Part shown: positions 23,565-36,411 of the stretch, in pieces | Layout of the letters: each line of letters begins with the position of its first letter | Numbering within the stretch: position 1 is the stretch's first letter | From: Coriolopsis trogii | Taxonomy: Eukaryota > Basidiomycota > Agaricomycetes > Polyporales > Polyporaceae | Assembly (NCBI GenBank): GCA_020543525.1 | Contig: JAHYIO010000001.1 | Location: forward strand, 930,001 to 994,000 | Direction of reading: 5' to 3' | DNA: 64,000 nucleotides | Position numbers and translations under genes: made by a program | Notes under the pieces: generated by a model | Told to the model about the DNA's origin: nothing | Databases searched by the model: none | Seen by the model: only the letters and a program-made list of their open reading frames with translations

Positions 23565-26500
23565 CTACGGTGGAGTCGGGGGTGGCTCCGAGTGCTGTAT
23601 TGGTATTGGAGGGCCGAACATCCCAAGCAGCGACAGCAGGTCATCTACGGTTATCGGTGAGCAAACACAGGGTCCCAAAATGCACCGGTTGAATCGACTC
23701 ACTTTTCTTCAGTGGTTTACTGAAGAATCCATTCATGCCCGCACTCAAACATAACTGTTTTGTAGACTCCTGACAATCCGCGCTAAGGGCGACAACTGCA
23801 CAATCAAATGCATCAGCATTGAGCTCACGAATGACTCGGGTCAACACTCACTGGGTAATAGTACGGACACCTTCCGCTTGCCCTCCAGTATCCGCAATCG
23901 TTTGCATGCTTCGACCCCGTCACATATTGGCATGTCTGTGGAGAGTCAAGGTCAAAAAACATTACAGATGTCACACTCTCAGTCGACATACGGTGGTCGA
24001 AAAGCGCAACGCTGAAGTACCCGGGCTCGTGGCTTTCCCATTCTGCAGGGCGGCTGTGTAAGACGAGAGGCTACCAAGATGTTGTATGAACACACCATTC
24101 AGTGCCTCCTCTCCGTTCGAAGTCGCAATCACGTGCAGGTCATACCGCTCCAATTGCTTTACGAGGAGTTTCTGTGCCACTGGATTGTCTTCCGCGACCA
24201 AGACGTTCCCGAATAGTGTCCGCTGGGCGAGCGCCTCCTCTTCGCGAATCTCCGAAGCGCTTACGATGGGCCTCATAGGCACTTGGTCTAGCACGTTCTT
24301 CAAGCTGGCGAGCATCTGCAGGAGCTTGTGCTGTCGAGGAGGCTTCGTCATCCGCACAATGCCCTTGGGGGTATCCACATCGTTCCTAAGCATCGGGGCA
24401 CCGACCAAGTTGTCCGTCGTGGGCGTGAAGAGATGGATGATCTTCGTTTCCTGCAGCGTGGGATATGGCAGCGCATACAGAGCCCGCGCAAACTCGTCCG
24501 CACGATGCTCCGACTGATCGTCAAGGAGGACGAAATCGACCGGCCTCGACGCGAACTCCGGATTGCGCAGATATCCATTGCCTTCGCTGATCGACGAGAC
24601 CGTGAACACCTCGAACCCGTTTAGCATAGTGCTTAACATGGCAAGTGTCGCTGTTGAAGGGGAAATGACAAGCATTCGTAGCGGCTGGGGCTTCATGAGC
24701 TGTGCTCGCATCCTGTCGATCTCAGACAATGACTTGCATCTTAGTCAGTAATAGGTCATACCCAGAGCAAGCTTGATTATACTCACTTGCTGCGACTCCT
24801 CGGATTCGAAGATTTTCACCGGGATAGTGAACCAGAATGTCGACCCGACGCCGAGCTCCGACTGAACACCAATGACACCACCCATCAGCTTGACAAGCTG
24901 GCGCGAAATTGAAAGGCCTAAACCAGTCCCGCCAAACCGTCGCGTCGAAGAGTTGTCCGCTTGTTGGAAGGGGACGAATAGCTGATCGACGTCCCTGTAG
25001 CGCAGGTTTAGGGTACGAGAATTGCAGCAAAGTGTCATATAACGTACGATGAACTCAAACCGATACCAGTGTCCCTGAAAAGGGCGTAAGTAGAAATATC
25101 ATCACGGCTTCAGGGACTGCGTACTGTATGGAGAACTTGAGGGAAACGTCGGTCGCTGTCCTTGGTGCAGTCCAATCAACCGCACATGTCACACGGACGA
25201 AGCCGTTGGCGGTGAATTTGACGGCATTACCAATGAGGTTCATGAGCACTGCAAGATTTGTCAGCACAAGCGCATGAGCTGATAGAAACACAAGCTCATT
25301 ACCTTGTCGGATGCGAGCGTAGTCCGCCTTCACCCCTAAAATTTGGCCGCTGGGTGAGTGTCAATGTGATGGTCATAGACGATGCATTGCTTACAAGGAG
25401 GCACAGTAGATTCAATATTGAAGGAGAGATCGAGCTTCCTGGCGGCCATAGGTAGTAACAGTTCCATACAGTCCTGAGAAGGCATGAGATGATGTTCATG
25501 GTTGGAGTGATTGATACGTACTGCGAGTAGGTTCTCTACAGAGAAACCAGAGTATTCTAGCTTGACCGCTATGACGAACGTCAGACAACTTGGGCTTCAA
25601 CGTCGGGTGGAATGAGACTTACCATCAGCCTCGAGCTTGCTATAATCGAGGATGGAGTCGATAATCTGGAGAATGATTAGCCTATAACACCACATGGATG
25701 TGGGTAGGAATGCGCACCTTCAACAGAAGTTCGCAGGACTGCTTCGCCGTTTGTACTAGAGGAGAGCGTTCAGAATATGTCGGACAAGATGACCATGCTA
25801 CACACCGATCTCCCGTTGGCCTGGATTCAGCTCTGTACCGCTCAAGATGTCCAGCAGGCCATAGAAGGAGCTGAAAGGTGTTCGCAATTCGTGACTCATG
25901 GATGCCAAGAAGTTGCTCTTGATCTATTGACATAGAGTAAGTCAGCGCTGTATATCATCTGGTGTTATTTCGACGCGCCTTGGTAGCCTTGAGTGCGTCT
26001 TCACGACTCTTCCTCGCTGCCTCCAAAGCGTCACGTTGCGCTGAGATCATCTTCAGATTCTCCTTCGTGCCCGCCTGCACAGACCGAAACAAGAGAGCGT
26101 TCGAGATACCGATGCTCGCTTGCTGACATAGGAGCGTCAGCATCGTCACGACGTTCGGCGAGAATGCATATTTCGAGGCGAGATACACTGCGCCGAACGT
26201 CTGACCGCGGTTACTGAATATAGGGATACAGATGACGGAACGGTGTGGGCTCTGCTGCGCTTCCGATGCGAAGCGGGGTTCCGACGTAATGTCCTCGTAG
26301 TATACGCGTTCTTTAGTATTAAGGGCTGCAATTATTGGCGTCAACACTATATTCTTATACAGCTTTCGGGGACTTACTATGTTGGATGATCGTTCGCCGG
26401 AGAGGATCGGAGATAGAGCGGACCGGGAGGGGATTCCTGCGGAGAGGATTACACAGAGTACGTCGTCCAATAACACAAACACTCACTCATGAACCTTGCA

Positions 26501-29500
26501 CGCATCAGGAGGGTTCATACTCGTCGCTACAGTATAATCGCCGGCTTCACGCGCGATGACGACGCAGGTGCTTTGGCTGACAGCGATTTCTTGACAATCC
26601 TATTAGCTGATGAAATACCCCGCCAACTTTGTCGACTACGCACCAGTAGCAATTTCCGTCAACCGCTGCAGCGCCATCGACAAGTTGATGTCGCCAGAGA
26701 TCTCCTTGCTCCACTTGAGAATCGACGCGAGGTCTGCCGCTGTCAGAGTCGAGATCTGTTCCTCTTCACTAGCGTCCAGACTCGTTCGTTCGAACGAGCT
26801 GTTGATCGAAGGCTGCGAAGTGATGACGACGCTGTCAGTCTGAACAGCAACATCAGCGGAGAAGATGTGTCGCCTGAGCGGGGCCGGATGTACGCGCGTC
26901 TCGAGGAGCGAGGAAAGATAAGTGCTGATACAGATACCGGTCAGTTCACAGTCGATACCTCTGACACGTGCGAGACTTACACGAGGCCACGAGCTCCCCA
27001 CTGAGCTTGCCTAGAGATACCGCGGCGTTGCAGTTCACCTCCCAGACCCTCAACACCACATCTTATGAAGTGACATCCTTGCTATACCAAATTCAGCGCT
27101 TGTGCGTCGATTTGAAGGGAAAATCCTACCAGATAGAGGCCCCAGCCGCCTTCCAGCAGCCAGTCGTTGTTCATGGCAAGCCTGCATTCCGTCACAATGC
27201 TGTCAAACACAGGGAACGAAATACTCACTTGACGGCTACGTCATACAACTTGAAAGCGTCCGGGTTGTTCGTCAATGACGCCATCTCAGCGTCCTGGGTT
27301 TCATTGAGCAAGACTGACAAGAAGCACGACGTGAGCTCCACTCACGATCAGGGCGACCCATGTGCTGGTATTGACAGGGCTAGGGGACAACCACCTGGGT
27401 ACGGTCAGTTAGAACTGTTTTACGCCGACAGACTGAGATGTGCCCATACTTCCGAATATATGACTGATTGGTCTCGATCTGCTTGAAATAGCGGTTACGA
27501 TCTTCCTGGGACAGGCCACCCTTCCGGATGCAGTGGACCAATGCGAGGCTATGGAAGAACAGAGCATAGCGTGTGTGCCGATGGCTGCGTATATCCGTTG
27601 AGTATGACAGTATTCACCGATGCGGATGGAAACAACTCACTTCGGGTTGCTGTCACGCGTCTCGTATACGTAGAAGCCCAGGTTGGCCGCCTCCTCAACG
27701 AAGCCGAGGCAGAACAGCCCGACGACCTTGAAAGCGTTATACCAATTCATCGCAACCTTCATGTGGCCGAGCGCCTCCAGCTGTGCCAGGTATTCGGACT
27801 CCTTGAAAGACTCCGTGTCGAACGCCGTATCCGCAGACTGGGCGATCGTATATCCCCCCAATGCACGGATGCAGTTCAGCGTACCTGTGAGGTCATTCTC
27901 GTCAACGACCTCTCACACATCGGGGAAGAATCGCGCGCACCTTGTGCGAGGATAGAGATGTCGCCACTCGGCGCCCACAGGGTGATATCAGAGACGGCCT
28001 GCATGACAACGTCAGACGCTTGAACGTTCCCGAGCGAGAGGTCGACTACGCACCTCCTCCGCGGCCACGACAAGCTCGCTCACTAGGGCAACTTCAGTAC
28101 ATGAGACAGCCACGATCTGGTAAAGACTCACGATGGTCTCCAACATATAGCCTTGTGACAATCAAGTGGGCCGTTGCGAAACTCGTGTATATTCTAAGGA
28201 TACAACGCCCGTCAGTCTGCCGTTTCTAAACACTAACGGAGACCACCTTTCACTGACCTGTCGCCGGCGCTCTGTCCGTATTTGATGGCCTCCTCTAATC
28301 GAGGAATATTCGCGCGTATGTGCACGTTGTCGAAACCAGACACCATGGTCGAGAACAACAGCAGAGCACGACTGCGTCACGGAGAAGATAGCGAGCGGTT
28401 AAGTAAACACGACGACCGTACGGCAACTGCTACTCACCACTTCTCGAAACTTGTTCCGTACGTGTCCGCTATGCGCAGCGCCAGCTTTCCGAGGTCGGCA
28501 GAAAATCGGAACAGCTCGCGCCTCTCCGCTGCAGCTATTTATTGACAATCATCAGCAGGCCGAAAGCACGGATTGAACTTAATACTACGTCACCTCCTAG
28601 TGCCCAAAAGAAGCCAAGCGCAGTACCAGGACACATTCCAGCTCTGGGAAGATCAGTCAGTCCCCTAAGCATTAACAGATGAAACATGAATGTTCGCTTA
28701 CCGCAATGCAAGCTGTATGGTCTATGGACAGCTGTCTGTTAGAACCGTCGCAGGCTGTCCATTAAATGTACACCAATTGCTCACCGTCAGTCCGATGATG
28801 TCTGCAAAGCCTTCCCCCGTGCTCCAGTAAGCGTTCGTCCCTAACATGACACTTAGCATCAAATCGTGAGTACAGGCGCCCACACTCCTTACCAGCATCG
28901 TTGAGTAGTGCGATTGCCAAATCCGTCCGACTGTCTCGCGCACGGGGAATCGACAAGATGTCATCGAACCCCACAGCCAGGATTTCGTTCTTGACCTGTT
29001 CGAACATGATGTCTGCCTCGCGCCGCGTAGGCGCCGAATTAACGTCCACCCCCAGGAGGTGCAGCCCGAGCGTGTTGTCGTTTAGCGCAGCCCTGTAATT
29101 CCCTCGCATCCAATGGTTCCTTGATCTGAGGCGAAGTAGTTTCGCCTTTTCCTCCGGATGTTCGCAGCGTAGTAGGCACTCGGCCAGTAGGTCGTCGGAC
29201 AGAGCAAACTCAGACTTCCATGTATACAGCCTGTAAGTGCCATTGGTATCAGAGTCAAAGCCTGTTCGAAAAGGGCGCACGTACTCTGCCAAGCGAATGA
29301 ACAAGGAAAATGTTCGTGCCGGGTCTGTCTTCCATGAATTTTCGTCCAGTAATGAACGAGCATTCATGTAGGATTGGAGGGCAAGCTAGATGGCGAAGTC
29401 AGCACATGGCTGGCATCCAGAGGGTGATGATTGTACCTCATGAGCGCCGCGAGCACGAGCAGAGTCGCCGGCATCAATACACATTTCAAGCAGCTCATCT

Positions 29501-32500
29501 CGCTTTGAGTACTCGCGAAGGAGGGGTAAGCAGCTGATGCACTGGTCAACATCTTCGTTGTCATCGAGTGAGAGGGAGCACAATTACCGCTTAGCATGTT
29601 CTGAGATCCGATAAATGTCTGGTGTTGCTTCATGAAGCATCATCAGTATGATCTACATATGGAGAGTCAACGTGTAGTCTGTCACAAGCGATGAGGTTCA
29701 AACGCACTCTGAACGACATCTTCGCAATCGTCTCCTCCGGCTGGCTCTCAGCTTCGGCTTGCGCCGCCTGACGGTACCTGTCGTGCGAGAAGCTGCACAT
29801 ATCGCGTGCTCTCTGGATGAGCCAGCCTTCCGCGATTGCCATCTGGAGCCCACGAATAGAGCGGCGCGTGCCCGACGAGTTCTCCTTCTCCCTTAGCGTG
29901 CTGACCGCCTTCGAGACGTTCCACATATCTTCGCGCTGTTCCTCTTCCGTGCCGCTTCCGCTGCTCTCATCCGAGTCGTCCCAGTCCATGAGCAACGCAA
30001 CCTCCGTCACTTTGAACCTGCGCGAAAGACCATATGGCCTGCTTCAGCGGACGGTAACACATGTATGACGGCAGCACTCACATTGGACCAAAGAACGACG
30101 CCCAGATCACGAACTTCCGAGCGTCCTCCGGCAACTCACGCAGATGATCCACCAGGAAATTGAGGTCGCCGGGCGCAGCTGTAAACTTCTTGTCGAACAG
30201 CGTCTTCTCGATCGTCAAAATGTCGAACCTAATCGCCAATTCAGGTCAACGCTACCCAGCAACCACCCCAACACCGTAAACTCACTGCCAGTTGTTCCTG
30301 TCCCAATCGTACCATATCTATGAGCAGGGCATGAGTACATGGATCCAAACATCCTCTCCCTCTGACGTACATGATGTTGTCGGTAAAGTGTGGTGAGAAT
30401 GCTCCTCGCAGAAAACGGATTGCCTTCGGAAGACCCATGAATGATCCTGGCCAAGTGAGCGACGTCTTCCTTCGGGCGGTGCAGAGTGCGCGCAACGAGA
30501 GTGGAAACTGCAGGATAGCTCAGCGGCTCGAGAGTGATCCACGTTGTCGACTTTGAGGAGAATGTCTGGCGAATCTTCTCCAGCCGTTCCCTGAAGAAGT
30601 AGAGATGAGAAATACTTTCGAAAGACGTCGCCTTGACACTTACGGCTTATCAGACCGAACGGTTCCGAATATAAGCTGTCAAACTATGAGCACCTTGCCC
30701 AGCAAATACCTCGCCAAATTGCGCACCAAGCGTGTCCGTGAGTTTACCAACGCGTTGATTAGGTCGAGAGAACTATGGGAGGGTTAGATGATCCGCCAAG
30801 CCCGGACGACTTAGACTACTCACGAGTCAGGTGCTTCATGGAGGTCATCCAAGAACAACGCGAACAATCGCGTTTCGGCTAAGACGGAGAAGACATTCTC
30901 GACCAACGAGTGGAAGCGCGCCGGGAGTTCACTTGTCTCCAGACTCTCCTGAGGAGCTTCGACCGAGAGATTGAACAGCGAGAAGATGGTCCTGAGCTCC
31001 GGAGCACCTTCATATAGTAGGGGCACATTCTGCAATTGAGGACCCAGCCGTTGTCTGAGGTCATTGACGAAACGATGAAGGTCCGAGTGAAAGACGATCA
31101 ATTGCCGAAGAACATGTGACAAGCACGCCAACTGCAGAGCGCAATAAGCGACCTTGTCATATAGAGTACGACTCGGCTTACAAGTGAGGCAAATGGACCG
31201 GCTTCGACTCCAGAGAACTTGGCTTGTCCCCACAGGCCGTGTGCTGCAGACGAGTTACGTCAGGTCAACTCGCGTTTGTATGCCAGAGCCACGCACATCT
31301 CCACTTTGCTTGCTGCGCAAGGATCAGCGAGCTCTTGCCAGCACTGCGATGTGTGAATGTGATGGAATGAGTGACAGGCTGCGTAGATTGATGAAGCGAG
31401 CAACCTACCCTGGCGGTCCGAATATGATCGCCGCGTGCGTCCTAACTCGGCTCTGCGAGGGCGCCAACGCCACTCTTCGCAGCCCGTCACTCGCGGGGAC
31501 GGTCGAGCCCGAGGCGACGGTCCCGGAGCCCTGCGCGGTGTGGTCGATGGAAGACACCTTCGAGGCAGGGGAGTCGGGCGACATGGTCATCTGCCCGGAC
31601 ACCTCGCTCTTGGACGACATTGAGTCGCTGGGATCCTCTCCCGTGCCCACCGTGCTTGTCCCCGAGCCGTTAGAAGACATGATGATAGAACCCCGGGAGG
31701 TGCCGATCTGGCGCGAGTAGCTTGTGGACGTATGCCGGATGATGTTGCGGATTGTCTCCAGCTCCTTGTCACGGCCAAACAGCAGGCTGGGGATGGTGAA
31801 CTCCATATGCCGGTCTTCCGACGCAATGTCAAAGTACGGGATGAGCTCCGTGGGTTCGTCCGAGGAGAGGGCGACCGCGGCGAGTAACCGTCGTTGACAT
31901 TCCAGCAGGTCCTGTTTGAGCCCGTACGCGCTCTGGTATCGCGCGTCCGGCGATTTGGAAAGGAGTTTCTCGATGATCATGGCAAGGACCTGTGGGATGT
32001 CACGGCGGACTTCGTGGACTGGCATGGGCCGCTTCTGGACCACGGCGTGCAAGAGTTCTAGAGGGCCGCCCTCGAAGGGCAGGGTCCCTCGACCTACCAA
32101 GAGCGTCCAGAACATGACTCCCAGGGAATACAAGTCCGTCCTGTGATCCTCCGCAAGGTTCTCCATGCTCCCCGTCTGTTCGGGGGCAAAGTAACACAAG
32201 GCCTCCTTGACCTTGAGTTTCTGCACCTCTTCGAACGCATCGGCCTTCAGAACAAATTCGGACGGGACACCAAACTGCTCCAAGGAGACGGCGCGGTTGC
32301 CAAAGTGCACGAGGCGGACGAGTCCGCTGTGATGATTCAGATGGAAAGCATTCGCGCGCACCTCTCGGTGTATGAGCCCGTTCCTATGCATCATCTCCAA
32401 GCAATGTGTCGCCTGGATGGCGAACTCGAGGAACGTCGCCAGATCCATGATTTCGATGGCCTCCATCTCCTCCATCATGTACGGCTCCTCCACCCCAGAC

Positions 32501-33081
32501 ATGAAGATGTCGCGGTGACTGGGCGCCGGACGAGCGCGCGAGATGTCGCCGAGGAGGAGGTTGTTCACTTTGGCGGGGGGGAAGTATCGTCCAAGGATGT
32601 TCAGCCCAGGGTGGAAGAGGAGCAAGACGACGCAGTCGCCGTTCGACTTGGGTATCGTGAAGAAGTCAATCATCCGGAGAGTGGTACTCGAAGATTCCGG
32701 GGACGTTGCCATCTTCTCCAAGCTGCGATACACAGGTCGGTCAACGTTCGGCAGGCGTAAGCGTAGATCCCAGCTGGGACCACTCACATGTGAGCTTCAC
32801 GCTCGAGCAGCATAGAAGCATTAGAATGTGCGGGTACGATCTTTGCAAGGACGCTTGTGCCGTCTTGCAGATTCGTCCCTTCCGCAAGAAGGGTCATGCT
32901 CCCCGTGTCCTCCCATGGTACTGCCTGTGGAATGCGAGAAGCGGATGACAGATATAATCAATGGTGTCGGAAACACAGTGTGTAGTGCACGGACCTTCTC
33001 AAAAGTGTACCCCGGGACGGAGAGGATGCCGTCCTTGAAATACAGGGTCGGGAGAGCGGGTTGCGCATATTTGCGGCGCAT
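23565..33081 (-). CDS. Group X hybrid histidine kinase (pseudokinase - AAA ATPase - GAF - HisKA - HATPase - receiver)
   Basis: Very large soluble two-component sensor of the Chk1/Mak2/Mak3 type, feeding the fungal Ypd1 phosphorelay in oxidative stress and morphogenesis (family knowledge). The start is the ATG at 33081 ([16 protein letters not shown]). The N-terminal kinase-like domain ends at about 31900. Its catalytic loop reads HREVRANAF instead of HRDxKxxN, and its DFG reads HFG. A P-loop, GPPGAGKSS, is split by an intron near 31400; a Walker B-like [12 protein letters not shown] is at about 30860. A helical middle part (27-30 kb) precedes a GAF domain (about 26.0-26.9 kb). The phosphoacceptor His is in MSHELRTPF (25885-25899). 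The N box [13 protein letters not shown] and G box [15 protein letters not shown] lie at 24.9-25.3 kb. The receiver has [12 protein letters not shown], the acceptor Asp in ALFDHHMPICDG (split by an intron) and the Lys in FFSKPLKK. Dozens of introns; about 2,200-2,500 residues. Confidence 0.93.
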
Positions 33082-33696
33082 ACTGAGAGGGGGTAGCGCC
33101 GGTCGGGGCGCTATGATATACCCAGAGGCGGAGATGTGTGAAGCGGGCGGAGAGAGGAGGTGCCAGTGAGGTCGGGGGGACAGACCGGGGAGGACGAGGC
33201 GGCAACAGGTAGACGGTAAAGGAGGGGGAGGAGGATTTCTGCGTTGGGTATGTAGCGTTTCCCTGCTAGGCAGTTGGACGCACCCGCGGGCTTGCAATTG
33301 GCCTTGCTAGGTCCCTCGTCCACACTTTGCGCCGTCTCCCACTGCCAGCGTCTGCCCAGCTTCGCTCCAGGCCCATGCACATGCTGATCCCGTCACTGTC
33401 ACACACCGACGTCATTCTCGCTTCTCTTGCGAGCTCCCGGCGCCGTAACAACCTCCGCGCCCTGGCCACCTTCTTCTCATCGCTCGATGCTTTGATTCCC
33501 TGCACCTTACTGCTCTTTCTCAGACGAAGGCACACAGCACATGGATACAACGAGCGGCCACTACATGCCAGTAATATCATCCATTGAGGTGGGAGGACTA
33601 TGAGATACGACGAGACAGGATGTTGGTACAAGAGAGACAAGTAATCTACGACAAGATAGCGGGACAACTCGAGAGCGTGGGTGCGACGCTCCGGGA
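33082..33696. promoter_or_regulatory. Promoter region of the histidine kinase and 3' region of SUB2
   Basis: 615 bases between two minus-strand genes. From about 33120 to 33240 the plus strand is purine-rich, so the kinase leader is pyrimidine-rich, as is common just upstream of fungal starts. No gene is supported. Confidence 0.45.
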
Positions 33697-35825
33697 TTAG
33701 GACGTCACTGCACCCGTCGATGTCAGTCAATTTATAGGCGACAAAGCTTGAAGAGCACGTACTGTAGCTCGCAGGATCAATGTGGTCCGGCAACTCCGGT
33801 ACTGCGACCTCGAACCGTGACTGAATGGCGGCCATCACCTGTTGGTCGCTTTCGGACGACACGAAGGTGATAGCGAGACCCTTGGTACCGAAACGGCCAG
33901 CACGTCTATGCATCATGGTCAACTAATCATGCGAGGGTCAAGACTGCAGAGAGAACTCACCCGACACGGTGCAAGTAGCTGTCAGCGTCCGGGGGACAAT
34001 CGTAGTTGATGACAATGTTAACACGCTCCACGTCGATACCACGACCGAAGATATCTGTCGCCACGAGGATACGCTTCTCGAAAGCCTTGAAGGCAGTGTA
34101 ACGAGAGATACTGAACATACACGTGAGCCTCAGGTCATCAAACCTACGCGCAAGCCACGTACCGCTCCTCTTGCGCTAAGCCAGAATGAATGGCGATACT
34201 GGGGAAATTGCACGACACGAGGAGCTTGTCCAGCTCAATGGCGCGTGCCACCGACTTCACGAAGATGACGACCTATCCGGACCACGGTCGGCGCTATCTC
34301 AAGAATGTTGGACATACAGTCGACGCACCTGGTTGAACTCCAACGTGTCAAGAAGCTCGTTCAGCTTCCTGTTTTTTCCAACCTCATCAAGCTTCACATA
34401 GTGCTGCTGGAGACCATGCAGTGTGAGCTTCGTTTCATCGTCGACGAAGATCTCGAGTGGCTGTTCACATTCGTTAGATCTGTTTGTGCGGGACAAGAGG
34501 AACCGGCACATACATTCGCCATGAACTTCTTGCAGGTTACACGGATGTCCTTCGCAAGGGTGGCTGAGAACATCATGACTTGTTTGTGGTGAGGGGTCGC
34601 CCGGAAGATTTCTTGGACATCACGTCTCATGTCTGGCATGCGATGGCGGAGATGGTAAGATGACGTCGTACGCAAATGAAGCATAAAAGAACGAAGAATT
34701 AAGAGGACTGCAGTTTCAGAGGCGGCCACAGCTTCGTCGCGAAGACTGCCCTTCGGGAACTTGTAAGGCGACTTGGCGTGCGATGTCCACAAAAGACGAC
34801 CGCTGCCTGGACCGTGAAACCGTTTGGACTTCATCCGCTCCTTCTTGCCACTCCACCACCCATACAACAGCCACACCAGAGTCCAGAGTCCGTTGAATGA
34901 AGGCCCAGATCGTCGCGGGTGATCGCTAGCGCTGGCGCGCCAGCGAGACAGGCAGACGGGAACCGTGGTCCGACAAGGTTGACGCCGCGAAGACACGAAA
35001 CGATGCACGAATGATGATGGAAGGCCGAAATTCGCATGAGACTAACCAAGCTGTTCGAGCATTTTGTCGCACTCGTCCAGGATGAAATGCTTGACCTTGG
35101 AGGCATCGAGGACCTTGTCTCTAACGAGGGCATTCAACCGACCGGGCGTGGCGACCACGATGTGCGGGCACTTGTTCTTGTCGCGGATAAGCTCCGCATC
35201 CTTGGTAACAGGGATTCCGCCGAAGAAAGTGCTGACACGGACGTCGGGCATGTACTTGGCGAAACGAGTGTACTCGTTTTTGATTTGGAAAGCAAGCTCA
35301 CGGGTGTGGCACAAAACAATGACCGACACCTCGCCGTTGACCGGCTCAAGCTGCTGTAGAGTCGCCAAGACGAATACTGCCGTCTTCCCGTGACCAGACT
35401 TTGCCTGGCACAGAACATCCATCCCAAGCACAGCCTGGGGGATGCACTCCTGTTGTACTAGATACGTGGACATGATAAGTCTGTACCTATATGCGCACTG
35501 TGAGTCGGGTCAAGCCGCGACGAACCTTCAGAAGGGTGCTCGAATCCAAGGTCACTGATTGCTCGCAACAATTCGGGCTTCAACAGGAAATCCCTGTAAA
35601 CAAAGGCCCCGTCAGCATCTACAGAAACGTCTCCCGGACGCGTTTTACTTGCCTGAATCCGGTCGAATGGATTCCCGAGAAGTTCTTTTTGTCGCCCTCA
35701 CCATCGGCGGCAGATGCTGTAGTCGAGACGACACCATTCCCCGCCGTGGCCGCGGGAGCAGCGTTGGTGACGACGTCATGCTCGTCCTCGTAGTCGATGA
35801 GTTCCTCGTTGTCGTGTGCGCTCAT
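33697..35825 (-). CDS. SUB2: mRNA splicing/export DECD-box helicase Sub2 (UAP56/DDX39B)
   Basis: ATP-dependent RNA helicase of the nuclear TREX complex, acting in spliceosome assembly and mRNA export. The start is the ATG at 35825 ([16 protein letters not shown]), the usual acidic Sub2 N-terminus. Motifs in order: [11 protein letters not shown]-motif region, P-loop [54 protein letters not shown], then after a 414-nt intron (34633-35046) [30 protein letters not shown]. The C-terminal half has the helicase motif containing [19 protein letters not shown]. The last exon encodes only the end of IDPASYMTS, the expected Sub2 C-terminus, with its stop at 33697. The DECD box rather than DEAD supports Sub2 over other DEAD-box proteins. 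Length is as expected, near 440 residues. Confidence 0.95.
34633..35046 (-). other. Unusually long (414-nt) intron of SUB2
   Basis: Bounded by a GTTAGT donor after CTTG and a GCCAG acceptor before ACATGAGACG; the join restores LEQLDMRRD. Other introns in the window are mostly 45-75 nt. No coding exon or family motif is visible inside it. Confidence 0.85.
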
Positions 35826-36411
35826 GGTCGTTGTCGGCCGAGAAAACGATGAGAAAAGAAGCAGGAAAGTAGAGGGAAGGAGGGAGGGGGCAGGGATGGG
35901 GAGGTGGCAGTGGGAGGGAGAAAAAGGGCGACGCGCGACTGAGGCTCTACGCGTGGCGTCAATTGGGCCCCCGACACGAACCTTGTTGAGCGCACGGACC
36001 CCGGTCACACCCCGCATGGGACATTGAAATTGGACCTGTCTGGCAGCAGCCATATTTGCAAAGAGCAAGCAACACCTGCGAACACGTTGATTTCAGCCAT
36101 TCCATGAGCACTGCACATCGTACTTTCTGCTACGCTCGGCTCTATGATCCTATCCTAGTTCGACGGCACTCCGCATGTCCGAAAGGCAATCCAGATGGGT
36201 CCGTTTACACGCCGTTCTCCCCTGCCGGGGAATTTGTAATGCGGGCAGTAGGGAAGATTAATATTCGGAGTCGGAATCATGCTCTACAACTTGAACAAGC
36301 TGATCTCCTCAAAGCCTGAACACCGTGCTTTACATCCCCTTCTATGAACTACACGCAAACGTCGGGCCCCTTTTGAGCGTCATGCACGCCCATAAAACCG
36401 AAGGCACGACC
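35826..36411. promoter_or_regulatory. Divergent SUB2 / mitochondrial carrier promoter region
   Basis: 586 bases. From about 35845 to 35930 the plus strand is almost all purine, giving an 80-base pyrimidine tract directly upstream of the SUB2 start on its coding strand, a typical leader or promoter feature of strongly expressed fungal genes. The rest holds the carrier promoter; no specific site is recognised. Confidence 0.5.

Noticed and set aside
30516..30526. tRNA box A-like sequence TAGCTCAGCGG
   Set aside because: Lies within the histidine kinase gene and no box B or foldable acceptor stem follows.
34394..35008. Long (204-codon) open frame on the minus strand within SUB2
   Set aside because: It crosses the 414-nt intron and reads only partly in the Sub2 frame; the conserved protein requires splicing it out.
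35011..35017. Box C-like ATGATGA in the SUB2 intron
   Set aside because: It is on the strand opposite to the transcript, and no matching box D pair was seen.
35826..36068. In-frame N-terminal extension of SUB2 from an upstream ATG at 36068
   Set aside because: The extension is Pro/Ser/Phe-rich from a pyrimidine tract; Sub2 proteins begin at the acidic [15 protein letters not shown] block.
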